From: Cyclostephanos tholiformis
Taxonomy: Eukaryota; Bacillariophyta; Thalassiosirophyceae; Thalassiosirales; Thalassiosiraceae
NCBI GenBank assembly: GCA_036939975.1
Contig: JALLPB010000568.1
Coordinates: forward strand, 1-17,938
Length of the DNA stretch: 17,938 nt
Direction of reading: 5' to 3'
Shown here: positions 1-8,688 of the stretch, piece by piece
Position numbering within the stretch: the stretch's first letter is position 1
Layout: the number at the start of each line of letters is the position of its first letter
Program-made: the position numbers and the translations under genes
The notes under the pieces: generated by a model
Told to the model about the DNA's origin: nothing
Databases searched by the model: none
What the model saw: the letters and a program-made list of their open reading frames with translations, nothing else

Positions 1-2
1 GG

Positions 3-308
3 AGAAGTCATTTGACAAGATTAGATAAACAGACAAAGTCATTCCTGAGTCCTCAAACTGTCAACTGGGTGAGCGACGGCATCGACCGATGCCGCATCGG
101 CTTCCTCCCCAAGGCATACGTCCCACATGCCAAGATGTGGGACGGCGCCTTGTGTCAGGTCGTGTATGTTGGTGCGGCGGACGATCCATCTTCAATATTC
201 TGCCAAAAGTTTCATCACTGCTGTGGCTATGCACGGGTTTTGGTGATTTCTGCACTTGGCGGGGATATTAAGGGGTTTCATGACAAGTACAAGGCAATGA
301 TGGATTAA
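3..308 (+). CDS. Partial hypothetical protein, C-terminal end of an open frame
   Basis: The frame is open from the left edge to a TAA at 306-308, giving about 101 residues and no internal ATG near its beginning, so the gene or exon starts outside the window. The composition looks coding: the middle part carries DRCRIGFLPKAY, then WDGALCQVVYVG, then a Cys/His-containing stretch (CQKFHHCCGYARV). It has no membrane segment and no motif I can name with certainty. I have a weak impression of similar segments in repetitive hypothetical proteins of diatoms, which I cannot verify. It runs towards the truncated pogo-like transposase on the other strand and ends only about 8 bases from where that homology stops. 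It may therefore belong to another mobile element or to host sequence at an insertion or deletion joint. Confidence 0.45.
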   Translation, partial: RSHLTRLDKQTKSFLSPQTVNWVSDGIDRCRIGFLPKAYVPHAKMWDGALCQVVYVGAADDPSSIFCQKFHHCCGYARVLVISALGGDIKGFHDKYKAMMD

Positions 309-315
309 ACGTAGT

Positions 316-1333
316 GGAGTCGAGGAGGAGGACAGGAATCATGCCCTATGGCGGATGGTTCACCGCAAGATACGTGGCAAACACCTCATCTACCCACTGG
401 TGCATCGCGTGCTCGTCCATCCACGTGGCGTCTTGGCATGCGTAGATGGATGTTGGGTCGAAGGTGGGCAGCTCGCGCTGCACAATCATGCGATCGGGCT
501 TACCTTTAAAAATAACCATCGGTGTGAGGAAGTTGCCAGCGGCCATGATGGTGAGGGCTGCCGTCGCCCTCTTTGTGGAATTAGAGGACTTACAGACAAA
601 AATTGTCCTCACCCCACTCTTTTCTAGCCTAGTCGACGACTCGTATGAAAAGAAAAGGGGGGTTTGGTCCATATTGAAAATGAACCAATTATCTCGGTGC
701 GGACCGACGAGGAGCGGACGGATCTCCTCGAGGAAGGCCATTGCCTCTGCGCTCACCTCCGCTAATGCACGAGTTGCCTGGTGGGTCACACGGCGGTAAA
801 CGAAGTTATGTTTCCGCATGAAGCGAGAAACAGCCTTCAACTTGGCGTTGAAGGACTTCGGGCCGAAGGTGTCGCGAAGTAACGACGACGCCTTGCACGC
901 AACAAGCGTGTGGCNTCAACTTGGCGTTGAAGGACTTCGGGCCGAAGGTGTCGCGAAGTAACGACGACGCCTTGCACGCAACAAGCGTGTGGCGCACGTT
1001 CACGCCTTGCTCGCGCTTCGCGAACACGAACTGAAGGAGGTCCATTTCGACGGACCCAAGAGTACCCTTGGGTCCATCAAGAATGGCCTTCTTGTTGCGT
1101 GTTTGCGGCTGATCCGCAATGGCAGCGTGGATTGCGGTAGCTTCCTTTTGCCATCTTGAAAGAACTTGGACGGGCACGCCAATAACTTCAGCGGCTCGGT
1201 GGAGGGACAAATAGCAGTCCCGCTGCAAGCGGTTGCTCTCATCTAGAAGCGTAAGCTTCTCAATGAGAGCATACCGCTTGCGGACCTTGCCAGAAGCTCC
1301 TCCAGGCGGCCAGAGGAGGATGGAGCGAGGCAT
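316..1333 (-). pseudogene. Pogo-like (DDE_1) transposase, CpG-rich copy, truncated and interrupted
   Basis: On the minus strand this encodes about 302 residues of a pogo/Tigger-type transposase with a DDE_1 catalytic domain. It runs from an N-terminal segment (KVRKRYALIEKLTLL, then a predicted helix-turn-helix ending VLSRWQ) to the catalytic core. The first aspartate is in FNMDQTP (about 660-683). VIFKGKPDR and WMDEHAM follow, and the second aspartate is in VLLLDS (about 316-336). The start at 1333 is chosen because the plus-strand copy at 11396 aligns from the same Met. Three defects are visible. A 79-base insertion (78-base duplication plus N, 837-993) shifts the frame but is probably artificial. 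A TAG at 346-348 stands where the other copy has a Glu codon. Homology stops after the second aspartate, so the HIPGGCT/LCQP region and third catalytic residue are missing. Confidence 0.85.
837..993. repeat. Exact 78-bp direct duplication around a single N (probable assembly join)
   Basis: Bases 837-914 and 916-993 are identical and are separated only by the ambiguous base at 915. Removing one copy plus the N restores a continuous transposase reading frame across FNAKL/KAVSRF, in agreement with the second pogo-like copy. This is what results when two contig ends that overlap by 78 bases are joined with a gap character instead of being merged. Confidence 0.9.
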
Positions 1334-1562
1334 TGCAAGAGGGGGAGGAGAAGTGTTTTTGTCAAGAATCGACAATTTTGGGGAGGAGAGGTTGTGAGTA
1401 TGGAGGATCCAGCACGCCAAACATTCAAAATCAAAAGCCTATGAAGGAGCAATACTTAAAAAGTCTCGTGGAAAAGGAATTTTAATTCCTATGCATAGAT
1501 CATACAAAACCACAAAAAAAATCTGACCAATTTAGAGACTACTTTCTGTAGTTCACCTGTCC

Positions 1563-1589
1563 CTTATGCCCCGGCTTTTACGGTAATCT
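1563..1589. repeat. Terminal inverted repeat, outer end of the first pogo-like element
   Basis: The sequence begins CTTATGCCCCGGCTTTTACG and lies 230 bases upstream of the minus-strand transposase start. A closely similar sequence, with CpG changed to TpG, lies downstream of the plus-strand transposase copy at 12634-12662. One sits at the 5' end of its gene and the other at the 3' end, in opposite gene orientations, which is the arrangement expected of terminal inverted repeats. Between this site and the gene, an ATAGGAATTAAAATT-like segment is also shared with the second copy. Confidence 0.6.
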
Positions 1590-1935
1590 CACTTGGCTAA
1601 TCATGCTTATTTGTAGTGATTATTCTTGTGAGAGCATCATGGTAACAAATGCAAAAAAAGAGTGCCATAATAGCTTGTAATGCACAATACATAATATGCC
1701 TTTTATGGTAGTGGCAACTAGTACCAATTTTCTACTGTAATTTATGGCCGGCTGGTACATGCCCAAAAAATTGTTCTGTTAAGTTTAAAAAAATGCTTTT
1801 GTCCCAATCTGCCCAAAAATCCGGCACTCTAACACACAAAAACACTGTTCCTTGTCTTTCTTTTTTTCAAAAAAATCGACACCACTTATGCATCCGCCAT
1901 TGCCACTGCCGCAATCCATGCCTCACCCCATCCAG
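1590..1935. other. AT-rich spacer without genes
   Basis: I see no credible reading frame, RNA gene or repeat here. The stretch is AT-rich with short A and T runs. It separates the end of the first pogo-like element from satellite A. Confidence 0.6.
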
Positions 1936-2720
1936 TGAGACGTGTCAAACCCTCTCATCACATCATTGGTGACGTGGTGTGCACATGTTTAAATTTAATT
2001 CAGCCAGGGGGGGGCGCTTTGTTAAATTTTTAAATCCATCACAAAAAAGGCAAAATCCCTCCTCACCCCCCCACACAACAATTCAAAGGGCATCTACAGC
2101 TGCCCTACCCCTCCCCCGCCTGGTCCCGAGTGTCAAACCCTCTCACCACATCATCAGCAATGCAGTGAGCGCTTGGTTGGATGTAATTTGTGTTTGGGGG
2201 GGGGCTATGGACAAATTTCCAACCATGTGCAAAATAAGGGGAAATCCCCCCCACCACACACAACAATCCAACTGGTCAGTGCCACTGCCCACACCCCTGC
2301 CCTGCCCAGTCTGGTGAGTCAAACCTCCTTGCCACATCATCAGCAAAGCAGTGTGCACTTGTTTTTGTTTGATTTGACCAAAGGGGGGGGGGGGGGTATG
2401 GACAAAGTTTCATCCCAGTGCGAAAATAAAAGGAATTCCCCCCCCCACACACAACAATCAATTGTGCCACTACCACTGCCCACATCCCTCCCTTGCCCTT
2501 GCCCAACCCAGTGAGTCGAACCCCCTCTTCGCATCATCGGCGACGTGGAGTGTGCTCATTTTGGTTTGATTCAAGCAAGGGGGGGAGTTATGGATAAATT
2601 TCCAAACTGGTGGAAAATAAGGGGACATATCACAAAAATATGCAACAATCAGATTTTCTTTTGTCGCTGTGCACACATGCACATTCCGGCATGATCAACC
2701 CACTCACCACATTGTTTGCA
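1936..2720. repeat. Satellite A: tandem array, period about 186-197 bp, with G-tracts and C-tracts
   Basis: Five diverged units are anchored by a GTCAAACC-like block at 1944, 2132, 2318, 2515 and, degenerate, 2693, giving spacings of 188, 186, 197 and 178. Each unit reads: GTCAAACC..TC, CACATCATCAGCAA, GTGTGCAC, a T-rich GTTTGATT segment, a G-run, TATGGACAAATTTCC, AAAATAAGGGGAA, a C-run, CACACAACAATC, and a CCACTGCCC-rich segment. G-runs reach 14 (2383-2396) and C-runs 9 (2438-2446). The last unit has lost its C-run. Reading frames across the array are by-products of the repeat. Confidence 0.85.
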
Positions 2721-3245
2721 ACATGGTATGCAATCGTTTTGTAAATCATTGATTAATTTCAGGAATTTATCCCACCCCCTCCAACTCAATTGTCCCCAAG
2801 ATGATCAAACCATAATCCCCCTGTGCTCTCCACTGGTCCCGCATCCTTTAATATCCCTCCTCCATCATGCCCATGTGTATTTCACTGATTGTTGTGTGTA
2901 TTTTCCTGGTCGGCGGCCGTCAAAGGCCATGATGTATTTTACTTTTGATTGTTTTTTAGTTGTTCAATTTGCCACCCGGAACAAAGAGACAACATCCCCT
3001 CAAATGTTCCACCCCAGTCGCTTCTACTTTCCCACATCACCCCAACTGACGCTAATGCCGACTATCGGTTGGTTCTTGTTAGGGGCTGCACTGGAGATTT
3101 CTCTAAGAAAAAAATGTTTTCAAAAACATTTTTTTCTCAGTGTAATCTTGCAGATATGGTATGCCGCATTAATATTCATCAAGAGAGATTTTGAAAAAAT
3201 TATTTTGTCGTGTAGGACACATGTTTTTCTGTGTTTTTTTTCTCG
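2721..3245. other. Non-coding stretch with a long hairpin
   Basis: A 180-codon open frame crosses this stretch, but its translation is rich in Phe, Cys, His and Leu with no recognisable domain, and I do not believe it is a gene. GATTGTTGTGTG occurs at 2887, the inverted form of the motif that recurs in satellite A. The only structured element is the hairpin listed separately. Confidence 0.55.
3086..3153. repeat. Long hairpin / near-perfect palindrome
   Basis: The core arms CTAAGAAAAAAATGTTTT (3103-3120) and AAAACATTTTTTTCTCAG (3123-3140) pair at 17 of 18 positions around a 2-base loop. Pairing continues more loosely outwards to CTGCA at 3086-3090 and TGCAG at 3149-3153. It could be the tip of a small foldback transposon or a cruciform-forming site. 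No gene ends beside it, so a terminator role is not supported. Confidence 0.75.
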
Positions 3246-4190
3246 TTTTACTAGCTAAAATGCATTTTTTGTGGATTTTCTTGTTGTTTTGTCTGTTGAT
3301 GGGCCCTCCAGACCCCTGTAGACTGCACCCCTCATCCATATTATATATACAAAGTGTTTTAGCACCTTTTTATATGCTGTGGATGGGCATATAGGTCCAC
3401 CCTTAGGCTAATATACCTCTGGGGGTGGGCATTTTACTAGCTAAAATGCGTTTTTGGTGGGTTTCCTTATTAAGACTATTGGCCAGCCCTCCAAAACCCC
3501 GTAGACTGCAACCCACATCCATATTATATGTATACAAAGTGTTTTGGCACCTTGATATGCTGTGGATGAGCATATGGGTCCGCCCTTAGGCTAGTATACC
3601 TCTGGAGGTGGGCATTTTATTAGCTAAAATGAGTTTTGGTGGATTTTCTTCTTGTTATGTTCTCTCTTGGTCGCCCCTCCAAACCCCCATAGACTGCATC
3701 CCACATCCATATTATATATATACAAAGTGTTTTAGCACCTTGATATGCTGTGGATGGACATGCGGGTGCACCCTTACACTGTTATGCCTGTGCAGGTAGG
3801 AGCCAAATGAAGAAATTAAGGAACAGCTTAGCCTTTGGTATTGTGGTTTCATTCACGGTTGAGGCTGTAAATCATGACCATTACATGGTGTATTCCACAT
3901 CCATGGTAAATGTATAAATTGTTTGAGCACAGCCAAATGCTTTTGATGAATGTACAGTGTACAGTTGCACTCTTACATTGCTATATATCTGTGCAGGAAG
4001 GGAGGCCAAAGGAGATGGCATAATGTCATGGTCATGGTTGCCCTGTAAGCCACTGCTGAATGCATCCCAAATTCCACACCCATATTAGACATATGTGAAG
4101 TGTTTGAGCACCTTCCAATGCTGTCAATGGACATAAGGGCACTCTCTTAGTATGTTACATTTCCTGCTAAGGAGGGATCTGTTTTAAGGA
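3246..4190. repeat. Satellite B, block 1: tandem array, period about 181-192 bp
   Basis: The anchor AAAGTGTTT(T/G)AGCACC occurs at 3351, 3536 and 3724, and degenerate at 3916 and 4097. The spacings are 185, 188, 192 and 181. A second anchor, TTTTACTAGCTAAAATG, is at 3246, 3432 and 3615. Around them each unit contains TAGACTGCA, CACATCCATATTATATATAC, TATGCTGTGGATGGGCATA and a GTGCACCCTTA-like block. The first three units are well conserved and the last two decay to the right. No open frame is conserved from unit to unit. Confidence 0.85.
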
Positions 4191-4880
4191 AATAATTGTT
4201 ACGACTATGCCTGGTACACAAATGTCATTCATTGCTACAAGTTCTAGACAAACACCTACCTCAAATTGGCATAAGAGGAGGACTTGCATGCCCCATCAAA
4301 CCAGGGATCAATATTGAGGATTAGTGGATATGACAAGGTGTAGGGAAGGGGGGGGCACATGAATCCCATGTCCCATGCTGCTAAGATTGCATTTTGAATC
4401 CTTCACAGTACTGTTGATCACAATATTGGCCTTATCCAATACAGGCCGTCTGATGTCTGCCATCCAGCATCCAGTGTCTGTTGTCTCTTATATAATGCAA
4501 AAAAAGCCAACAAGATTGAATATGGCTCCCTGCACTCTGTTCAGAGTATTTTTACTCAGTGTAAAGTTCAGCTTGCAAACAGAACCCAAATTCCCTTGCC
4601 ATAGTGTGCTAAGCTTTTGCATTTGGAATGACAGTCATAAACAAATGCACTCACATGTCCTATCATGGAAAGGCCAAAGGCAAACATTGTTCACCACACT
4701 TTTAAGAAGTAAATTCAGTCCTTTAAGAAGGAAATTTAATTCTATAGTATTGCCATAAGAGTTTTGATTATCATTTGCTTTTACTATTCATATTGCCAGG
4801 GCAACAGCAATTGCACCAGGCGCACCATCAGAAATATTTAGCATTGTTATTGCAGAGCCTTTGCCTTGTCACACCTGCAC
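4191..4880. other. No recognisable gene or repeat
   Basis: A 127-codon open frame at 4375-4758 has no recognisable domain, and I treat it as chance. The base composition and low CpG match the rest of the decayed block. I see no RNA gene. Confidence 0.5.
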
Positions 4881-5560
4881 ATGGTCCTAATTTCAATTGT
4901 TGGTTGTCGTGTTGCACATTTGCTTTCCTCTGCCTCTAGCCGGCACCTCACCTCTCATCATGCCCCTCTGTTTGTTGATTGTTGCATCTGTCTCCCATCA
5001 CAACCATTTGTTAGTTGATTGTTGAGTCGCATCGTCCTGCTCAAGTGATTGTTGTGTGTGTAGCCGCTGGTTCTCCACCCTCACCCATTACCATTGCTTC
5101 TCCTCCCCCCCTCCTCCCCATTTTACTGCTACCCCTGTCATCATCTTTGTAGTGTTGTGTCTTTGTTGTTGACATCATCATCATTGTGTGTGTCATCATC
5201 ATCATCTTCATTGGAATAGTCATCATCATCATCATTGATTGCACACGTGCTCCCCCCCCCAAATTTGATTGTTGTGTTCAATCCTCTTGGGCTGCGCACT
5301 TGCCATAAGTGTAACTGGGGTGAGGGCTAGAAGTGGAGGGGGTTATTGTTGAGTGGGGAGACTGCACAGCAGTGAATGATTTTTTTTTCAAAAAATCAGC
5401 TTTCATGCTGCTGGTTGCATGCTGAGGAAAAAGGACCACCAGTAACCCTCCCCCTCACAGGTGCAATAAGGCGTCAAGATGGGGGCATTGGGAGAGGCAG
5501 GGGACTGCCAAATCACCCTGTTTGGATGGGGGGAGGGCAAGTAAGTTGATTGTTGCATTG
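4881..5560. repeat. Simple-sequence region with CAT microsatellites and clustered GATTGTTG motifs
   Basis: Repeated CAT triplets occupy two tracts, about 5174-5211 and 5219-5237. They create a Met-rich reverse-strand frame that is not a gene. GATTGTTG occurs at 4977, 5017, 5047, 5267 and 5548, and a C-run precedes the 5267 copy. The segment TCATGCCCCTCTGTTT before the 4977 copy resembles the sequence before the 2887 copy, suggesting a diverged dispersed repeat. Confidence 0.6.
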
Positions 5561-6099
5561 TTGCGATGAAATTGCATTAGCAAAATTGCATACCCAGGTC
5601 GATTTTTGACCAAGCATCTAAATTTCAACGCCAGTTTTGGCGACATAGTGGCATGTGCAGTCCATGTCAACGTGCCACTACATTGCCAAAGCTCGGAGTT
5701 TGCAATGAAATCATTGCATAATATTGACCTGCGCTTTAATATTGGCTTGATGCATTGATATCGAAAATCAGCAATTATGGGGAGGGGCGTGAGATGTGGT
5801 TGTTTGTTCTTTTTTTTTTTTTGCATGTGTGGAGCTTTGACAAGTTTTTTTTGATTTTGTGGCTGGAAATTAAAAAAGTGCAGCCCCTACCTTTTTTGAC
5901 TGTTGGATTGTCAAAAAAGTCTAAATCTATTAGACCCAACAGATTATGTTTTAATTCCTACATAGGACCATATTGCAGTCTACAATTGGGACATCTTGAG
6001 CTTTCTTGTACCGGTAGAAATGACATAGGAATAAGTATCTTCTTGTTTGACCACACCATGCCAAATCTGACCGCAGCAATGCTATGCGTGGCGCCTGTT
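5561..6099. other. No recognisable gene
   Basis: Overlapping open frames on both strands (123 and 142 codons) read through poly-T tracts and show no domain. TTTTAATTCCTA at about 5949 recalls a short segment upstream of both pogo-like transposases, but the flanks do not match well enough to call a further copy. Confidence 0.45.
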
Positions 6100-6790
6100 G
6101 AAAAATATATAGCAATCACTAGTGCCCCTCAGGCCCATTATATATATAGAAAGTGTTTGAGCACAATCATATGCTGTGGATAGGCATATGGGTGCACCCT
6201 TTCATTGTCGCACTGCTGGCCATGTTGATCCAGAGATTCAGGTAATCTGGAGATGGTCCGGTTAAATAATGATGTTTTGACATGTTTGAGGCTGTAGAAT
6301 ACCACTCACTTCTTCTCCACATCCATATCATATATATTGAAAGTATTTGAGCACATCCATATGCTGTGAATAGGCATATTGGTGCTTTCTTACACTATGA
6401 TACCTGTCAAGTTGACCTGAGTAATGGTAATCTGGGAGGATGGTGTGGCTACAAAATAATTACTTGTTGACATGATTGATGCCATAGTAGAATACTGCTC
6501 ACTTCTTCTCCACATCAATATTGTGTATAGAGAGTGTTTGAGCATATTCATATGCTGTGGATAGGCATATCAATGAATGCAAGACCAAACTGTTGAACTT
6601 GAAAGGTTCAAAAAGGATGCCAAAAAAGACATTGAGGTGTAATTGTTGTTGATGCTGTTCAACCCCTGCTCCTACAGACTGCATCTCCTATCCATCTTAA
6701 TATATAGAAAGTGTTTGAGAAGTTGTGAATGCAGTCAGCAATCATTTAATTGCACCCTTACAACAAGGTAAGACTGTGAAGGTGGGAAAA
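6100..6790. repeat. Satellite B, block 2: same family as block 1, period about 178-190 bp
   Basis: The anchor AAAGTGTTTGAGCAC recurs at 6150, 6340 (AAAGTATTT), 6530 (AGAGTGTTT) and 6708, with spacings of 190, 190 and 178. It again follows CCACATCCATAT-type sequence and precedes ATATGCTGTGGATAGGCATA. These units share TTTGAGCACA with the decayed units of block 1 and have their own conserved inter-anchor sequence (ACTTCTTCTCCACATC). From the last anchor of block 1 (4097) to the first of block 2 (6150) is 2053 bases. Confidence 0.8.
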
Positions 6791-6965
6791 ATTCTTAATT
6801 TTTTTTTTTTTAATGGGGAGTGCATGGAAAATATGGCCCATCAATTAGTATTGATTCCTTAATATTGTTTAAGCAATTTTCACAGTAAAAATAATTTGGC
6901 CAAAAAAGCAAGCTACATACTGCAAGATTTTTTGCTCTATTTTTTGGGAGGTGGTGTCAGCATAG

Positions 6966-7136
6966 CAGGGCAGGCTCCCAGCAGGCTCCCAGCAGGCTCA
7001 GTGATTTTTTAGTTCTGAATAGTAGAAAAACTCAGCTGTGTTTTCCCATAAGTAGTAAACATATTAGAACTCTACATAGGACTTGATTTTTTGAAGAATG
7101 TGAGGCTGACAAACTCACTCCCTCTCCCTCCCACCA
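6966..7136 (+). repeat. Left terminal inverted repeat of the 4.1 kb element
   Basis: The outer part consists of an 11-base unit, GCAGGCTCCCA, repeated twice and followed by GCAGGCTCAGTG. The inner part is matched by the reverse complement of 10939-11115. Short subterminal direct repeats of this kind are often transposase binding sites (known of DNA transposons generally, inferred here). Confidence 0.8.
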
Positions 7137-8688
7137 TATAGATGTTCAATTGGGCAAAAGTACCAAATGGTGTTGTAAGCTACCATACAGTTATGAGGCC
7201 TTATCTGGTTGCTCCGAAGCTTAGAAATGGAGTTTCGAACCCCAGAACAAATTTTTAATGAGTTACCATGCTGAAATCCCCATCCTTATGCAAGTATGCA
7301 AGCCTACAATATTAGGTAATAGAGGGCATTATTGGGGGATCATAAGTTACCAAATGATAACTCCTCAAATTCAACCACATGCTGTCGGAGATAACCAAAA
7401 TGGAAATTGCCTAGTAGATGAGTTGTTAGGGGGAACATCATGAGTGACGTATACTACTATGTGCAGTTGTTATTGCCCCTCATGCTCTGCATCAGTGGCA
7501 TGACCATCCCAACTAACAAAAATCAGGTGCAAAAATTTGTTGATGCATTGTGACATAATAGGTCATAAAAGTAGTAATGATTATAACTTTTCTAGTTTTA
7601 ACAACTTTTATCTGTCACATAGATGTTTGCAGGTTGTTGTATGCTTTGTTGCTGGGACTGTGGCCTCATGGCAGCCATAGGATGACTATGGCCACCATTG
7701 TTGATTGATGCAAAAACTTGCATGTTGGAGGAATTGTCTCCCCCTGCTCCTTTCCTGCCTCCTTGTTGCCACCACCATCATTGCCATAAATCATTCATAC
7801 ATGATGAGGTACCCTCCCAGTGGATGTGGCTGAATGACCGATTCTGCATGGAGACTGGGTACTAATCCTAGTTATATATTCCTACATGGAAAATAGGAGA
7901 ACACATCTAACAGCTCCAATCAATGCACCATGAGTAGAGTGGTATAACAATAAACCTTATTTTAACTTAATACTTATTGCTCAACATGTTGGCTGATTGT
8001 TGCATGCAGCAACGCCAGGAGTGGGGGACCATGATGGCCATAGGACAGTTACCCCCATTGTTGGATAGTGCATTTTTTACTAGCTTTAGCTAGCTTTTAC
8101 CTAGGTAAACCACACATCATAACACAAAATAATTGACAAAGATTATACCAATGGCCCATGCACTGATGATAATATGTCGGGAATAATGGATCCTTACCTG
8201 ACTGCTGTTAGGATGAGGTTTGCATCGTGCTTGCCAACATAACACCCACAAGGTTCATGCCACACCAACCATTTCCCATGCCACAGTGGCTTGGTGAACC
8301 AGTTACCAAATGTTACTCAAAGTTCTAATTGGTACTGCCCAATAGAAAATCCAAATAAATACAACCCCCCCCCTCCCCCAACTTCGATGACACCATATTT
8401 GACAACGGCATGTCCGGCACCACTGATTCTTTGCACCCCCCCCCCCAACCTCCCCTAATGTCCCACAGTACAGTGCCAATTCCCATTGCCTGCTACCATA
8501 CGATGACCCCCTTGACCGCCACCTACACATCATTGCTGTGCTGCACCATGTCCATCATGCCAGGCCTCAGAGCTACTAACCCTCCCGGGGTATTGGCATA
8601 GGCTCATGCAGAGGCCAGCTTGAGAAGCCTCATCATGTGTCGCCCCCTTCATCAAATGGGGTTTTGAAATGAACAACTTTGAAAATGA
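7137..8688. other. Interior of the 4.1 kb element, left part, no gene
   Basis: No reading frame here has a recognisable domain. A diverged direct repeat of about 80 bases occurs at 7633-7711 and 7995-8072, sharing CCATAGGA and CCCATTGTTG-type blocks. Two C-runs lie at about 8365-8390 and 8435-8446. A pol III B-box-like sequence (GTTTCGAACCC) is at 7232-7242, without a convincing tRNA fold. Confidence 0.5.

Noticed and set aside
1979..2682. Several open frames on both strands across 1979-2682
   Set aside because: They exist because satellite A units rich in G-runs and C-runs lack stops. They are not conserved as protein from unit to unit.
2716..3258. 180-codon open frame on the plus strand
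   Set aside because: The composition is noise-like, no domain is visible, it spans the hairpin, and it lies between satellites in CpG-depleted DNA.
1936..4190. CRISPR-like regular repeats
   Set aside because: Units of about 187 bp diverge along their whole length with no constant repeat and variable spacer, and the setting is eukaryotic.
5041..5262. Met-rich reverse-strand open frame
   Set aside because: It is the translation of a CAT/ATG microsatellite.
5455..6183. 123-codon minus and 142-codon plus frames
   Set aside because: They overlap on opposite strands, have no domain, read through poly-T runs, and the plus frame runs into satellite B.
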